The translations under genes and the position numbers were made by a program. From assembly GCF_003473485.1 (NCBI RefSeq), contig NC_053044.1, positions 50,818,091-50,882,090 on the forward strand: a DNA stretch of 64,000 nt, in the 5' to 3' direction. Each line of letters starts with the position of its first letter. Position 1 is the first letter of the stretch. The notes below the pieces were generated by a model. The model searched no databases and had not been told where the DNA came from. It worked only from the letters and a program-made list of their open reading frames with translations. The stretch is from Medicago truncatula (lineage: Eukaryota > Streptophyta > Magnoliopsida > Fabales > Fabaceae). Shown one piece after another: positions 1 through 11,486 of this stretch.

Positions 1-1293
1 GAAACATACTATTGTCGAGGCTCATCCTGAGGTTTATGAACGTATGCTTCGCACGGGTTGGGGCGAGAAGGAAAATGTTAAGATCATTTTTGGCCGTTGG
101 CAAGATGTCCTGTCTCAGCTTGAAACATATGATGGTAATTGCTAACTCTTGTGTGCATAAATATCAATGTTTTATTCCGGTACATGTTTAATTGCTGCAC
201 TAGAATTGATTGGGTTGTCTTTTTAGTGTGTACTTTGATAGAGCTATTGATAAGCATAATTTCAAATAGAATTGATTTCATAAAAGGACTAAACTTAAAT
301 ACAATGCTTATAGTACTGTTGTTACGTTAATCTCACAAGACTGCTATTTTCTTCTCAAGTGATAGTTTTTTAGCACTCTTTCAAATTTGTTGCTTACAGT
401 TTTACTATCTTTCAGTAAAAAAACAGCAGTAACAGGGCTTATAGCACATTACCTAAGTTTTATCTTTTGTGAAATTTATGTGGTTAGAATTTAGTTTCTA
501 AGGGAAGTCGTTTATGTTTGGATCACTTAACTTTGAAAGCGAGTTTGATATAAAAGTAGTGTTAATTTTCTAATCCAACATAGATGCTACTTTTAATCAC
601 TTCTAAGCTAAAATAAATTTTGTTTGAGAGAAACCAAACATGTATTTTCACTAACATCACAGTTGATAGGAAGTTAAACCAATTCTGATACAATCCATCG
701 ATAAACCAAACACACTTATTTAATGTTAAAAGGCCGGGTAATTCTTAAGTCACACACTACTGTGAGCTATTATTTTGCAACGGTATTTGGAAATATGCAA
801 AAGTTGTAGCTGTTTCCCAGATGCTTTCCAAGAATGTAAGTTTTACTTATGTGAAAAACATAGGGAAGGTTTTCTGTTTGTTCTTTCTGTTTGTTTGGTT
901 GTAATGCCTGGTAATTTGTAACTGGACCGTGCTTCTAAACTCTTTGACGTGGGCCATTTGTTTTTATATTCTTTTTCAGGGATATTCTTCGACACCTACG
1001 GGGAGTACTATGACGACTTGAGAGAGTTCCACCAACATCTCCCTGTATTGTTGAAGCTGGGTGGAATATACTCTTTCTTCAATGGCCTTTGTGGTGGTAA
1101 TGCATTTTTCCATGTTGTTTACTGCCACTTGGTATCTCTTGAGCTTGAGAATATGGGGTATTCCACACAATTAATTCCATTGCCTGTTAAGGATTGTTTG
1201 GGGGAAGAAGTTTGGGAAGGTGTCAAACACAGATACTGGCAGCTTGATACATACTACCTCCCTGTTTGTCAGTCTGCAGATGACTCTGAGTGA
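1..1293 (+). CDS. RMT2-like protein arginine N-methyltransferase, 3' part (partial)
   Basis: Last two exons of a gene that begins left of the window. Exon bases 2-134 and 980-1293 join in phase 1 (GAT G|GG) across a GT-AG intron at 135-979; the TGA stop is at 1291-1293. The joined peptide has TIVEAHPEVYERM, then FGRWQDVLSQL, the acidic FFDTYGEYYDDL segment and GGIYSFFNGLCG. These match the C-terminal methyltransferase domain of plant RMT2/guanidinoacetate-methyltransferase-like proteins, which usually carry N-terminal ankyrin repeats (outside the window). Members of the family use S-adenosylmethionine to methylate arginine; yeast Rmt2 modifies ribosomal protein L12. The C-terminus ends in an acidic ADDSE tail. 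The 3' UTR probably runs to about 1440. The exact substrate cannot be told from sequence. Confidence 0.88.
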
Positions 1294-3148
1294 TTTTTAG
1301 TTTTGAATGTAGGGTCTGATTTTGTTCGCATTTTCAGAAAGATACTAACACATATTGTATTGTTGCTTGTGTAACGAATGGTATTGTAAGAGAGCAGGTA
1401 GTGTCATATTGACATCTTGAGCTTTATTTCAAAATTTTATTACATTGGGTGTACTTTGAATTTAGAAGTTGTGAGCTTATAATTATTTAAAAAAAATTAT
1501 GAGCTTACAGTCTACATGGGTCAAGAGAGTACATTGTACTTGATATTGAAGGATTTCATTTTAAAATGTTAACATGAACAAAATCTAAGCCTCCGTTTAC
1601 TTTCTAGAAATATTTCCAGTTTTCTTTACCTAAAATTCATGTTCATTTTAAATTGTTAATAAGAAGATGAAATACTCATATAGTGGAGCATTGCGATAAG
1701 GAGAAGATGGACGACAAACTATGAATAATGTATTTTCAAAAATAATTTAAACAATGTTTTGACATTTTCATAGTTTTTGGAAATGCTAGATTTGTTTTCA
1801 AATATTGTGAAAGAAAATGGTGAGGAAAATATTAAATTTATTTTCTTTTATGTTTATTAGTTGAAGTGAAAATGAAAACATGAAACATAGAAAGTAATTG
1901 GGGCCTAAGATTTCCATTCCACATTATAGGCTACAACTTGTCTCTTTCAAAGGAGTAAAATCAAAATTCTGATTTCCCTCTGTTATGCTTTTATGAAGTA
2001 GGGGTGACAATCTAGCCATATAGCCAAAATGGGTTCATATGCAAATGTCATCATCCTATTGAATAACTTGAGCAACTGAGTAGTCAGTCAGTTACCATAA
2101 AAATGGATTTTAAAACATTCAAATGTAGCTGCTAACATGGTATATTTAGGGTTCTGATTGAAAGACAGATTCTTTTTTCTAGTTGATTGGTGGTTTTGAT
2201 TGTTTGGCAGAAACAAAATCAGCTGATATTTACTTTAGAATTGATTCTAGAATTGGATGGCAGAGGTACAGTAGGTGTTCCAATTTATGACTCATCGTAT
2301 ACTCCTATTTCAGAGGTAAGTTGGGGGATACAGTTAGAAAAACCAGTATCTATGCATGTTCACCATACTGATGATCTAAGGAACATGAGCTCACTACTAT
2401 ATGCATTTGCATGCCATGGACCACTTCAACCACGAGCAAGTCTACTGGCTTTGTGTGTGTGTGGTAGAGTAGTTGGCAACACAAGATTATGGCATTTCAT
2501 TAATTCATTGAATTTTCAACCATTAATCTGTTCCTAATTTGGTAAATGTCTATCACTGTTGCACGCTCTGGTTGTTGCATTTTAGGGATATAATTGATAA
2601 TTGAAATGAGGATTGCTTTCTTTTTTTCTTTTTCCCTAAAACAAAAATGATAAATTTTCTGAACTGAGGATTTGGCTAGATGTATCACTCCAAGCAGTAC
2701 CTGTCCTGCACTGGGTGTAACCAAATCCTTGCTGTCTTGACACGCCAGTTTTTGGTTAATGCTCCATATTTATCTTCCTTATTACTTTATTATTATTATT
2801 TCTACCCATCACTAATTTCATTGACAATAAATAATTTAAATATGCTAGTGAAATGTCATATTGATGCCTGTAAAATAGATCAATTATTTGATAAGTTCAT
2901 TTGTGACGTAAGCTGCAGAAAGCTGGGATTGCTATTCAATTACAATTCTGACATGTGCCATTGTCCTGGATTTTCTCTACAAAATTATTCTTTACATGGA
3001 ATCACAGCAAAGAGGCATACATATATGACTCTATTATAGGCTTCTTAGCTGGACCAAACACTTACTGAAAAAGAGAGATACAATTATTCTCGTACTTGGA
3101 CCATATTTGCAGCAGGTAATCCAGGGTTAGGACATTGAAATATCACAG
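1294..3148. other. Spacer between RMT2-like and subtilase genes
   Basis: Contains the 3' UTR of the methyltransferase (to about 1440), then AT-rich sequence. An open stretch at 2211-2313 sits between a plausible acceptor (GGCAG) and donor (GAG|GTAAGT) and encodes a peptide with LDGRGTVGVPIYDSS, but I do not recognise it and find no partner exons. The 2680-3039 open frame has no recognisable domain. Confidence 0.5.
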
Positions 3149-5452
3149 TCAAGTCCAGCTGAAAGCAATGGGACTAGTGACCTTATGTTTCCCATCCGAC
3201 CATTCCAGATGAGCAAAGCTTGTTGTACCAGAAGGCATTGAATGAGATGTGAACGTTACAGTATAGCTCTTCTTCTCATTAAGTTCCTTGAAGCTAAGTG
3301 TCTGTGGTTCAACCACGATCTTATCCAAAGGAGACTGTGATGACACTGAAACTTTATATGTCGATGGGGCCCCTACGTTAGTTAAAATCCTTTTGTACTG
3401 GACAATGCTTGGGTTGTGAGAACTACCCCTGCCTGAAGCTGTGTCAAATGGCACAGAAAAAGATGGGTAATTGAGATCTTCCACCCTGTACTTGATCCTT
3501 TTATCACACGTAAACTCTCTTCTTGCAACAAGCTTTATTTGAAATGAATTGTAGTTCAAGGCACAGAGGAAGTTCAAATAGTCGTCGGTGGTAGCATCGT
3601 ATACAAGACCAGGATCAAGAGCAGCTACTGGATCCACATGCCCGGAACCATAATCCAACGGTGTAGCAGGTATCCCAGTAGCAACATCTTTTATGGTTTG
3701 CCCATTTTTGTACGTGCCATAAGACGTGGTCATGAGTGCGGATCTTATAGCTGCAGGACTCCATTCAGGATGGGCTCCCTTAAGAAGAGCAGCTAACCCA
3801 CTTACATGGGGGCATGACATGGATGTGCCAGAGATGATGTTGAAGCTCACATGCCTTGTGTCAACTGACAAGCCAGTTGGTCCAACTTTCCCACTCCATC
3901 CAGCTAGAATGTTGACTCCTGGAGCTATCAGGTCGGGTTTGAGTATTTTTGGTGTGAGTATATTTGGTCCTCTAGAGCTGAAAGCTGCCACCACTGGGGA
4001 TGGTTGAACCCCGAACCGGGTACCGCCAAATGCAATTTTAGCAGTTGGATTGGGAGCTGAAGAAGCATACTTCTTTATTTCATTGCTTGCTTTCTCTCCC
4101 AAAGCTGCTGCAGGGAGGAGAAAGGAGTCAGCAACTAGCTCTTCACCATAATCTTGGTTGTTTGCTAAAATCATCCCAATTCCTCCTGCGCGTTTGACCA
4201 CCAAACTCTTTTCAGCTCTAGGATTTCCTCCTCGGTCACATATCACTATTTTTCCTGAAACTTTGCTAGGAATCAAACTATCTGTGCTGCACAGGTTATC
4301 ACTGGAATCCTGGCTGACGTTAGCAGCATAAACAAGTGGCAGTGGAGAGTTAGGTGGCAATTTTCCATTGTAAAGAGACACGCCGTTATATCTGTTCCCA
4401 TTTCCAAGGGTAATATAGGCAGGGAAATCGCGGTCTATAGTTCCGGCACCGACAGTGGTTATCCATGGTGCAACATTAGCCAAACTTGCTTTACTAGGTC
4501 CACCGTTTCCTGCTGAACTGGATACTAGTATTCCATGTTCTATGGCTGCAAAAGTTCCCATTGCAACAGTGTCTTTGTAGTAGTCCGTTAAACCTCCACC
4601 AATAGACATAGAGAGGACGTTAACACCGTCTTCGATGGCCTTGTCAATCGCAGCAGCTATGTCTGATGTAAAGCAACCACCAAGCCAACACACTTTGTAA
4701 GCGGCCACTCGAGCTTGTGTAGCCATGCCTTTTGCTGTCCCAGAAGCAAAACCGAAGAGGCTTGCTCCTGCAACTGCAGAACCTGCTGCTGTAGTTGAGG
4801 TGTGACTTCCATGCCCGTCATCATCCCTTGGTGACTTTGATTCCGTGTTTTCATCAATAGGTCCAAAAGCTGCCTCGTAGCCTTTAGCAAAAAACCTTGC
4901 ACCAACAAGTTTCTTGTTACAGTTTGATGAGTTGAAGGTTTTACCTGTCTCACATTCCCCTTTCCAGCTTTTGGGTACTGGTCCAAGTCCAGTGTCATCG
5001 AAGCTTTTTAGTTCAGGCCATACACCTGTGTCAATTACTCCAACAATCACCTCACTTTGTTTTCCAGAGGACGGTAAAAGAGTGATTGTTTTCTCCAATC
5101 CGAGGAACTCTGGTGTTCGAGTTGTGTGAAGCTCGTATCTGACATCAGGGATAACCGAGAGAATTCCCGGTTGCTTTGTGAGTAAGTCTGCTTCTTGAGT
5201 AGTTAGCCTTGTGGAGAAGCCATGAGCTACATGTTTGTAGGTATACATCGTCTCTGCAGTGTCTGATACTGATTTTAGTGATGAATCATACCATTGGAGA
5301 TGATCGTCGAAACTTGCTGGCATGTTGAACTTGTCCATGTGAATTATGTATGTCCTTTTAAGATGTTGTGTTTTCTTTTCTGCTATGGTGAATCTGCTAG
5401 ACAAAACTAGCAGCAAAGCCATCTGAAGACACTTGAAAATCAGCATGTTCAT
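3149..5452 (-). CDS. Subtilisin-like serine protease (SBT1 subfamily)
   Basis: Complete single-exon gene of 767 residues, the usual size and structure for plant SBT1 subtilases. Residues 1-24 form a hydrophobic signal peptide; an inhibitor I9 prodomain spans about 34-112; the S8 catalytic domain follows with Asp141 (VIDTGVWPE), His214 (DDGHGSHT), oxyanion Asn316 (SSAGNGGPS) and nucleophile Ser544 (SGTSMSCPH). A protease-associated insertion lies near 365-465 and a fibronectin-III-like domain near 660-767. All four active-site residues are present, so it should be an active secreted endopeptidase acting in the apoplast after prodomain removal. It resembles the ARA12/SBT1.7 group. The first ATG of the frame is used; a TATA box lies about 120 bases upstream. 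Substrates cannot be inferred. Confidence 0.95.
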   Translation of the reverse strand: MNMLIFKCLQMALLLVLSSRFTIAEKKTQHLKRTYIIHMDKFNMPASFDDHLQWYDSSLKSVSDTAETMYTYKHVAHGFSTRLTTQEADLLTKQPGILSVIPDVRYELHTTRTPEFLGLEKTITLLPSSGKQSEVIVGVIDTGVWPELKSFDDTGLGPVPKSWKGECETGKTFNSSNCNKKLVGARFFAKGYEAAFGPIDENTESKSPRDDDGHGSHTSTTAAGSAVAGASLFGFASGTAKGMATQARVAAYKVCWLGGCFTSDIAAAIDKAIEDGVNVLSMSIGGGLTDYYKDTVAMGTFAAIEHGILVSSSAGNGGPSKASLANVAPWITTVGAGTIDRDFPAYITLGNGNRYNGVSLYNGKLPPNSPLPLVYAANVSQDSSDNLCSTDSLIPSKVSGKIVICDRGGNPRAEKSLVVKRAGGIGMILANNQDYGEELVADSFLLPAAALGEKASNEIKKYASSAPNPTAKIAFGGTRFGVQPSPVVAAFSSRGPNILTPKILKPDLIAPGVNILAGWSGKVGPTGLSVDTRHVSFNIISGTSMSCPHVSGLAALLKGAHPEWSPAAIRSALMTTSYGTYKNGQTIKDVATGIPATPLDYGSGHVDPVAALDPGLVYDATTDDYLNFLCALNYNSFQIKLVARREFTCDKRIKYRVEDLNYPSFSVPFDTASGRGSSHNPSIVQYKRILTNVGAPSTYKVSVSSQSPLDKIVVEPQTLSFKELNEKKSYTVTFTSHSMPSGTTSFAHLEWSDGKHKVTSPIAFSWT

Positions 5453-5572
5453 CTTTTAGCTCCAGTATGAGAGTTGTAGTTTTGGCTTCTTTTTGAATTT
5501 GCTTTAGAATTGCAGGGATAGCTGGTATTTATTATTGGTTTGGAACTATTGAGTCTGTGGAGATTGGTAGAT

Positions 5573-5582
5573 TCTTTTATAA
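5573..5582 (-). promoter_or_regulatory. TATA box of the subtilase gene
   Basis: The minus strand reads GGTTATAAAAGA here, about 120 bases upstream of the subtilase ATG, leaving room for a 5' UTR near 90 bases. It is the only good TATA motif in the proximal region. Confidence 0.6.
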
Positions 5583-8500
5583 CCAATACATATTTCAATT
5601 GGGAACAGAGAATAGTGTAGTTGTGAGTGTGTCTATAAAATAATAAAAGTAGTATTGCATCAATATACATCATTTTTCGGTGTTTACAGTATCAAGAAAT
5701 GGTATTATGGAACCTCATTTACAGAGAAAAAAAGTGTTAATTTCTTAACTTTTTTGGTTTATACTTTACAGGCATTCCTTTTCTGCTTATAAATTTTCCT
5801 CCATGTTTCCAAATAGTTGGGTGTATCCTCTAAATAGTTTATAGATTTAATTTGTATACACAATCATTCTAATCTTATTGTATACATGCATCCAATCAAA
5901 TCACGTTATGTAGATATAAATGTAGATATTTTAGAAACTAACTTAAAAAAGCGACACTATGATGTGATTTGATGTATGTGACATAAAGATTAATAACGTA
6001 ATTTACAACAGATAAGCAACTTCAGTGTCTTGGTGACATTGAGTTGGAGACCACATAACTCCAAATCATGCTTTATAAATAGATAATGTACACATACGGT
6101 GGATTTGCCAAATCTCTTCTACCACATACATCACGCTTCAATGGAATTCCTCTTGGTCACTTGCAAACTTAACATGTTATAATTCACAGTCTTTGATGGC
6201 TGGTCTAATTACAAAAAGTATAAATCAAAGCCATAGAGCTATAAGTTGTGTATGCTGTCATAGTATTTGAGAATTTATTTTACCCCTTGAGCAGTGGTTC
6301 ATATAAGGTTTTCCAATAAAAATGAGAAACTAAGTTCACATTACTTTTTTTTTTTTTTAAGTCAAACTAGCCCATTAAAATTGGTATTAAGGAGAATTGA
6401 ATCTGAGACTTTGAGAAAACACATTTTAAGGTCTCGAGTCAACACGACACCAAATAATTATTACAATAATTATCTTCACAAATTGTACTTTTTAAAGGAG
6501 TAATAGACAATAATAACACACGACTCCAATCAAGTTGTTACTTTAAAAAACAAAACAAAACCTTTTTTCAGTCCATTTTAGTTCAGTTGGAATATTATTA
6601 GTGGCCTACTAGACAAAACCTGATCATAGGAATTTTACTGTAACTATGAAATTTAAGCGTACTGTCCAATCATAGAGAGCTTAGATTGGAATAATTGTCT
6701 TGCTTCTTTGATAATAAGTGATCTGGCATTGTTGAAATTGCGCACTCTTCCTTTGTCTATTTTAATTTTAATTTAATGCTAACTATGCAATGTTATTTCA
6801 CCCAACTATCAACAAACCCTGGCAGCCACTAGTAAAGGTCCACCACAATTTATAGTGGAAGAACCACTAAGCTTTGCAGCATCCCTGATTAAAAGCATTA
6901 TTAACACCTTCCTTGATGGATCACATACACAATTATTAAATTTTAGGATGTGGTAGTAGTTTATTTGAAGTGAGAGATTTGCTATATTTCAAAATCATGA
7001 TATGCAAAGACCATTGTATTAAGATGATGGGTTAACGGTGCTTTAATATAGGGTATTTTTTATTTTGCTCGCAAGAGATTCTGCTGAGTCATATGGCTTG
7101 AATCTTTATTTTATAAGGATCGAATCCAATTTTTTTTTATAGGGATAAAACATTATTAACCCTAGATAATTATGAGAGACATATTAATACTGATATTCTT
7201 TCAAAAAAAATATATATAATGATACGTTTTTGAAGATTAAATACAAAAGAATTCCCCTTATTTTAACAAAATCGTAATTTTGGCTACCAACTTTGCAATT
7301 TTGGTCTCCATATCAGAAAATATGACCAATTCATAAATTTTGACATACTTATTTGATGGTGTGACAATATTTATTCGCTTTGAGCCTTTTATATTATTGC
7401 AATTTATCTTTTCCACCGTGTGATTGATCCTGTGTCAATTTTTTTTTTTTTTGGTACAAAATTCTGTGTCAATTTAACAACCCATTTTTTTAAGGCTTTC
7501 GTTAAATAGATATTTTGTTTTCATGTCAGATCACCTAAATTATTGTCACGTTATCAAATTTGATTATCAAAATCATTGGTTCCTCGAGAATTTTAAAAAA
7601 GGGAACCAAAATTTAACAATTAAAAATGGCAGGACTATAATTACAATTGTACCAAAACACGGAGAGCAAAACTGAATTTAATCTTATTTTTTATTATCTG
7701 TCATAAATAAATTGTCTATTTTCTCTGGTCTTGATTACAAATATTTGTACAAAAACTCATTCATTCAAAATTTTGAATGATATATGAGTTGACCGAAAAG
7801 CAAAGACCAAAAGTGATGGTGAAAAATTTATGGGAGATTAAAGTTGAAGTAATTAGAGTGACTAAAACGAAAAGTTGAAATATTCAAGGACATCAAAAAC
7901 ATATTTAACCATATATATTTATATATGAGTACGTATTTCAAATTATCTATACATGAAGAATCAAATTACATTGGTGCAATGTTACACTGCACAATAACAT
8001 TTTAACGAATACAAATTTTATAAAATCCACCGTTGGATTGAAAATTTATAATATACGCATCGTCCCTACGGAATTTTATTAAAAAGTAAAATCATTTAAT
8101 ATGCTATTAAGATTTGTTAAGATTAATGGCATTCAACAAAAAAACGCATAACATTTTATTTGACAAATATTTTTTAAATTTGACCGTTGAATTAAAAGTT
8201 TATAACATGTTGATAATATGTACAAATTTGAAATAAATCTAAATTTATTTGATATAGTGTTGAGATCTATCAAACTTAACGTTTTAAAATCTTTTATTTT
8301 ATGATGTTACTCTTGATGCAACTCAACAATGTACAAAATGATTTTAATTTATGCAGAGAGAGATTAAAAAATAACAACGAACTTTTTTTAAACTTCAACA
8401 AATGATGCTGATCTTGTTCGACATCACATATTAGGACGTGAGTCGAGTTATTTACCTTGATATTGGCAAGGGTTTCATTCGTCACATATGCCTTGAGTTG

Positions 8501-8904
8501 CTCTTAGTTTCAAGTACTAACAACTTTCTTGTCAAAAAAAAAAGTACTAACTCTTACATCATTCACGAACAATACATAACATATATAACGAAACTGGAAT
8601 TGGTTTCAGATCTTTTTGTCTGCATGCACAGGAGGGACCTCATATACTATTTATTCGAACATATCCCTAATCTCATAAAACTGAAAGATGTTGTGAACAT
8701 TGGTAGCGACGGAGATGCATAGTGTTTCACCAATTTGAGTGAACATTCTTAGATGTTGTGACACTATTTTGTCGAATAAGAATATATTTTGTTGGGTGGA
8801 GGCACCAATATTTATGTAAACGAATGTATGAAATTAACTGAAAGATGCACGTGAAAAGATAATTAGGAGAGATAGTGATTTTGCCGTTATTAAAAGAAAT
8901 TGTT
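5583..8904. other. AT-rich spacer, degraded repeats
   Basis: No gene seen. A SINE-like fragment (about 6340-6440) has a poly-T/A tract at its left end and a weak B-box-like GATTCAATTCTCC on the minus strand. About 7975-8290 holds two diverged copies of a CCGTTGGATTGAAAA-type segment typical of MITE-derived repeats. The short open frames at 8294-8722 show no domain or codon signal. Confidence 0.45.
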
Positions 8905-9195
8905 TACTATGCGTGCCAAGAGAGTTTTGAAATTTTCATTGAAGGAAGCTCACCAACTTGGTAAAATAAGAATGTATATGTCATTTTGAATGTATAGTCA
9001 ATTACTTACTTTGTTTATGAAAAAAAATTTATGACTTGTTATTTCCATGATATATTACAAATTTAAAGTAAGTTGAAATTTATCTAGAAACTAGAGTTGG
9101 TTGATTTTCTGACCAACCTTTATTCGTGTATGATACTTTTATTTGCGCTCACTTGCTGAAAAGGTTTATATTTTAGATTTTCTAGGCCACAATAT
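8905..9195 (+). pseudogene. ClpC fragment: end of coding exon 1, intron 1, start of exon 2
   Basis: The stretch encodes RAKRVLKFSLKEAHQLG, against [17 protein letters not shown] in the intact ClpC gene, followed by the donor region and an intron resembling ClpC intron 1 (shared words such as ATGACTTGTTATT and a matching branch/acceptor end TTTTCTAGG), then the first bases of exon 2 (CACAAT). Because the intron is retained this is a DNA-level duplication, not a retrocopy. It lies about 7.3 kb upstream of the intact copy in the same orientation, is heavily diverged and cannot encode a product. Confidence 0.8.
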
Positions 9196-10228
9196 TAATT
9201 AGACTATTATTTTTTCCACCCTATTCTTTTCCTCATGCGCCCTATTTTTTTTCAATTTTACCTCTGGTTCGGATTTCGTTTTTCGGATTGCATTAGAATT
9301 TTGCAGATGTTTTCGGATTTGAAAATCTGGAATAATGTTTTACCAGAACTTTAGCAATTTTAATCTTCAAAATTCGTAAAATAAAAAACATAAATAAAAA
9401 GACACAAACATAAAAACAACTCATTTTATTAATATATGAACAATACATTACAATAATTTTCAAGCTTTTTAAGCTTATTACATGAGATGCTAAATCTATT
9501 TCTACTCTTAACTTATTACATAAGCAATACCAGTGGCTCCAACCACCGGTGGAGAGGAAAGAGGGGGGGAGGAAAGAAGATGGCGGGGAAGAAGAAACCA
9601 ATGCTGCCTAATGGGACATACCAGTAGCTTTGGTGTTGGTGGGGAGACATGGGGGGCACAGGGGCCTCTAGGGAACAAGAGACAATGATGATCAACATGA
9701 CACTCAGGCAAACCAACCTCACACCTAGACTGACCCCTTCCCTATTGACCGATCATATGACCCCTGATGGATTTCCAAAGAGGCCTCTTTCTATGAAAGG
9801 TCAACGATGAAAACACATCGTTGCAGAAGAGGATAAGAGGAGAAATAAGAAGGTGTGACTATTTTTGAGAAAATGAACCCTATTTATAGTGATGGAGGGA
9901 CCAAAAACGTGTTTTAAGGCCATAATTACAGTCAAAATACGTGTAAAAACACGTTTTTCAACTTGACCACCGCCCAAAACGTTTGAAAAACGTTTTCTTT
10001 GTGGTGCAGACCACTGGCCAAAAGTTTCTAGTGTAATCTGAAATATATAATCCGGAATACATGTGTATTCCGGAAACATACGATACTGGGGTGAACAACG
10101 GGAAACTTGGGACTTTGAGTATGGTGAGGGTTGGTTTGGATTTTAGAATCCGGATTTATTCAGCATTGGATTCTTTTGTGTGTCCCACATTGCACTGATA
10201 ATTTTTGTGGTCCACAATGCCCACATAC

Positions 10229-10239
10229 CTCTATAAATA
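10229..10239 (+). promoter_or_regulatory. TATA module upstream of the PB1-like ORF
   Basis: CTCTATAAATAG, preceded by the CCACATTGCAC motif also present before the module at 11038. It lies about 50 bases upstream of the expected start of the PB1-like frame. Confidence 0.5.
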
Positions 10240-10286
10240 GGGGGTCCCTGTTTTCATTACAATTAAACTACATCAGACAAAAAAAC

Positions 10287-10720
10287 ATAGAATTCCCTGT
10301 CTTTGATCTGAACACCAAGCTAGCGGCAGTCTACTACAACGGTGGAACACCACCCATCTGTTTAGGATTCGAGACGATGTCACCCTCTCCGGGTTGAAGG
10401 ATGAGCTGGATCAAATCAACCGTCAACTCAACCACAAAGACACGAGGAGGGTGGTCGGAGTTGAATATCGATTTCTATTGTCCGACTTAGTTGGATCTCT
10501 TCGCTTCGGCCAGATGAAACTCAAGAACGACGACGACGTGCGAACCATGTTCTCTGTCTTTGGTCAGCACAGTACAAGAGGACCGATCGAGTTGGACGCT
10601 TCGTGGGTTAGATCTGCTGAAAAAATTCTGAAAAGTTTGCACCAGACCAGGAACTACGAAGAGATCCGAGCTCTGCTGGAGGGAACAGAGGAGGAAGTAG
10701 TTAGTTTAGACGATCCATGA
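10287..10720 (+). pseudogene. PB1/MuDR-N-like repeat ORF, start lost and frameshifted
   Basis: Two frames join into one family protein of about 144 residues: EFPVFDLNTKLAAVYYNG, then WNTTHLFRIRDDVTLSGL and KDELDQINRQLNH up to the LDDP stop. The expected ATG is ATA at 10287-10289, and a single-base deletion near 10341 shifts frame after YYNG, so it cannot be translated as a whole. The layout (DELDQ, then YRFLLSD, then NDDDVRTMFSVFG) resembles the N-terminal PB1-like part of MULE proteins. From memory this is a high-copy legume family, not checked by search. The 3' part, 10394-10720, remains open. Confidence 0.6.
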
Positions 10721-11037
10721 TAATGTGCTATGTTTTACTTAATCACGTGTTTTATGTTGTTTTAATTGTGTGTTAGTTATGTGTTGTTGAATTAAGCTGT
10801 TGCATTATGTTTTGAATAATATATATTATTTAAACTTTCATTACGTTTTAATTTACATAAAATATGTTCATTTATTCGATAAAATAACCAAAGATATGCT
10901 TTTCGGATTACGAAATCCGGATTTGCCTAGGGCGTATGTGTGTTCCGGAAATCGAAATCCGGAATACGTCAGCATAGGATTCTTTTGTATGGACCACATT
11001 GCACCAGGAGTTTACGTGATCCACAAAATCCAAGGAC

Positions 11038-11049
11038 CTCTATAAATAC
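11038..11049 (+). promoter_or_regulatory. TATA module upstream of the hairpin cluster
   Basis: CCTCTATAAATACATCC, a second copy of the module at 10229. The first hairpin starts about 90 bases downstream. Expected transcription start is near 11070, in a CA-rich leader. Confidence 0.5.
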
Positions 11050-11128
11050 ATCCTCTCCGATTTTCAGCTTCAATACCATCAAAACACACAAACACACCAA
11101 AGAAAACCATGCAAATTTTTGTCATTAA

Positions 11129-11203
11129 GCTGAGGATCTTTCTCATGTGGTCGCAAATAGATGAGTTATCTCTTTATTTGACTGCATGATGAAGATCCTC
11201 AGC
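11129..11203 (+). ncRNA. Candidate RNA hairpin 1 (MIRNA-like)
   Basis: The 5' arm from 11129 (GCTGAGGATCTTTCTCATG) and the 3' arm ending at 11203 (CATGATGAAGATCCTCAGC) pair over about 35 bp with few mismatches and a four-base loop near 11166. It lies in the first unit of a 130-bp tandem duplication. No match to a miRNA I can recall. The stem is short for a plant MIRNA but compatible with a small-RNA precursor. Confidence 0.5.
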
Positions 11204-11259
11204 ATGCTGCCAAAAATACAAACAAGCACACCAAAGAGACCATGCAAATTTTTATTATT

Positions 11260-11337
11260 GTGCTGAGGATCTTTCTCATGCTGTTTTAAATATATAGATC
11301 TCTATATAACGGCATGATGAATATCATCAACATGCTG
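11260..11337 (+). ncRNA. Candidate RNA hairpin 2 (diverged tandem copy of hairpin 1)
   Basis: The 5' arm retains GCTGAGGATCTTTCTCATG exactly, while the 3' arm has become CATGATGAATATCATCAACATG. Pairing persists through G-U pairs and several mismatches; the loop contains an AT palindrome (ATATAGATCTCTATAT). The flanking ACACCAAAGA and CATGCAAATTTTT repeat those before hairpin 1, showing a tandem duplication. Confidence 0.45.
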
Positions 11338-11396
11338 TCAAAAATATATAGATACTCTTTAATGCCTCCTTGATAGAGAGATAACTCAAAAATATT

Positions 11397-11486
11397 AAGA
11401 GGTTGCTATGAGTTAGATATTGCTGTCTACCAGATGAATATGTCATTTGGCAAGGCAACATGATCTAACTCAAAGAAATCCTCTTG
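11397..11486 (+). ncRNA. Candidate RNA hairpin 3
   Basis: The arms at 11397-11430 (AAGAGGTTGCTATGAGTTAG) and 11450-11486 (GATCTAACTCAAAGAAATCC) pair over about 35 bp around a 17-20-base loop. The sequence is unrelated to hairpins 1 and 2, so three foldbacks of two sequence types sit within 360 bases in the same orientation. Confidence 0.45.

Noticed and set aside
2187..2537. 116-codon open frame between the methyltransferase and the subtilase
   Set aside because: Only about 100 bases look exon-like; no recognisable family and no joining exons, so no gene is claimed.
3726..5129. Open frames of 71-113 codons overlapping the subtilase in other frames
   Set aside because: Shadow frames of a long, strongly supported coding sequence.
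9508..9722. Two overlapping minus-strand frames with a signal-peptide-like start
   Set aside because: The frame start is not ATG, the sequence is low-complexity proline/serine from a polypurine tract, and no domain is visible.
11120..11210. Resemblance of hairpin 1 to MIR172 (CTT.ATGATG words)
   Set aside because: The match to the miR172 mature sequence is broken at several core positions and the stem is too short; I do not call it MIR172.
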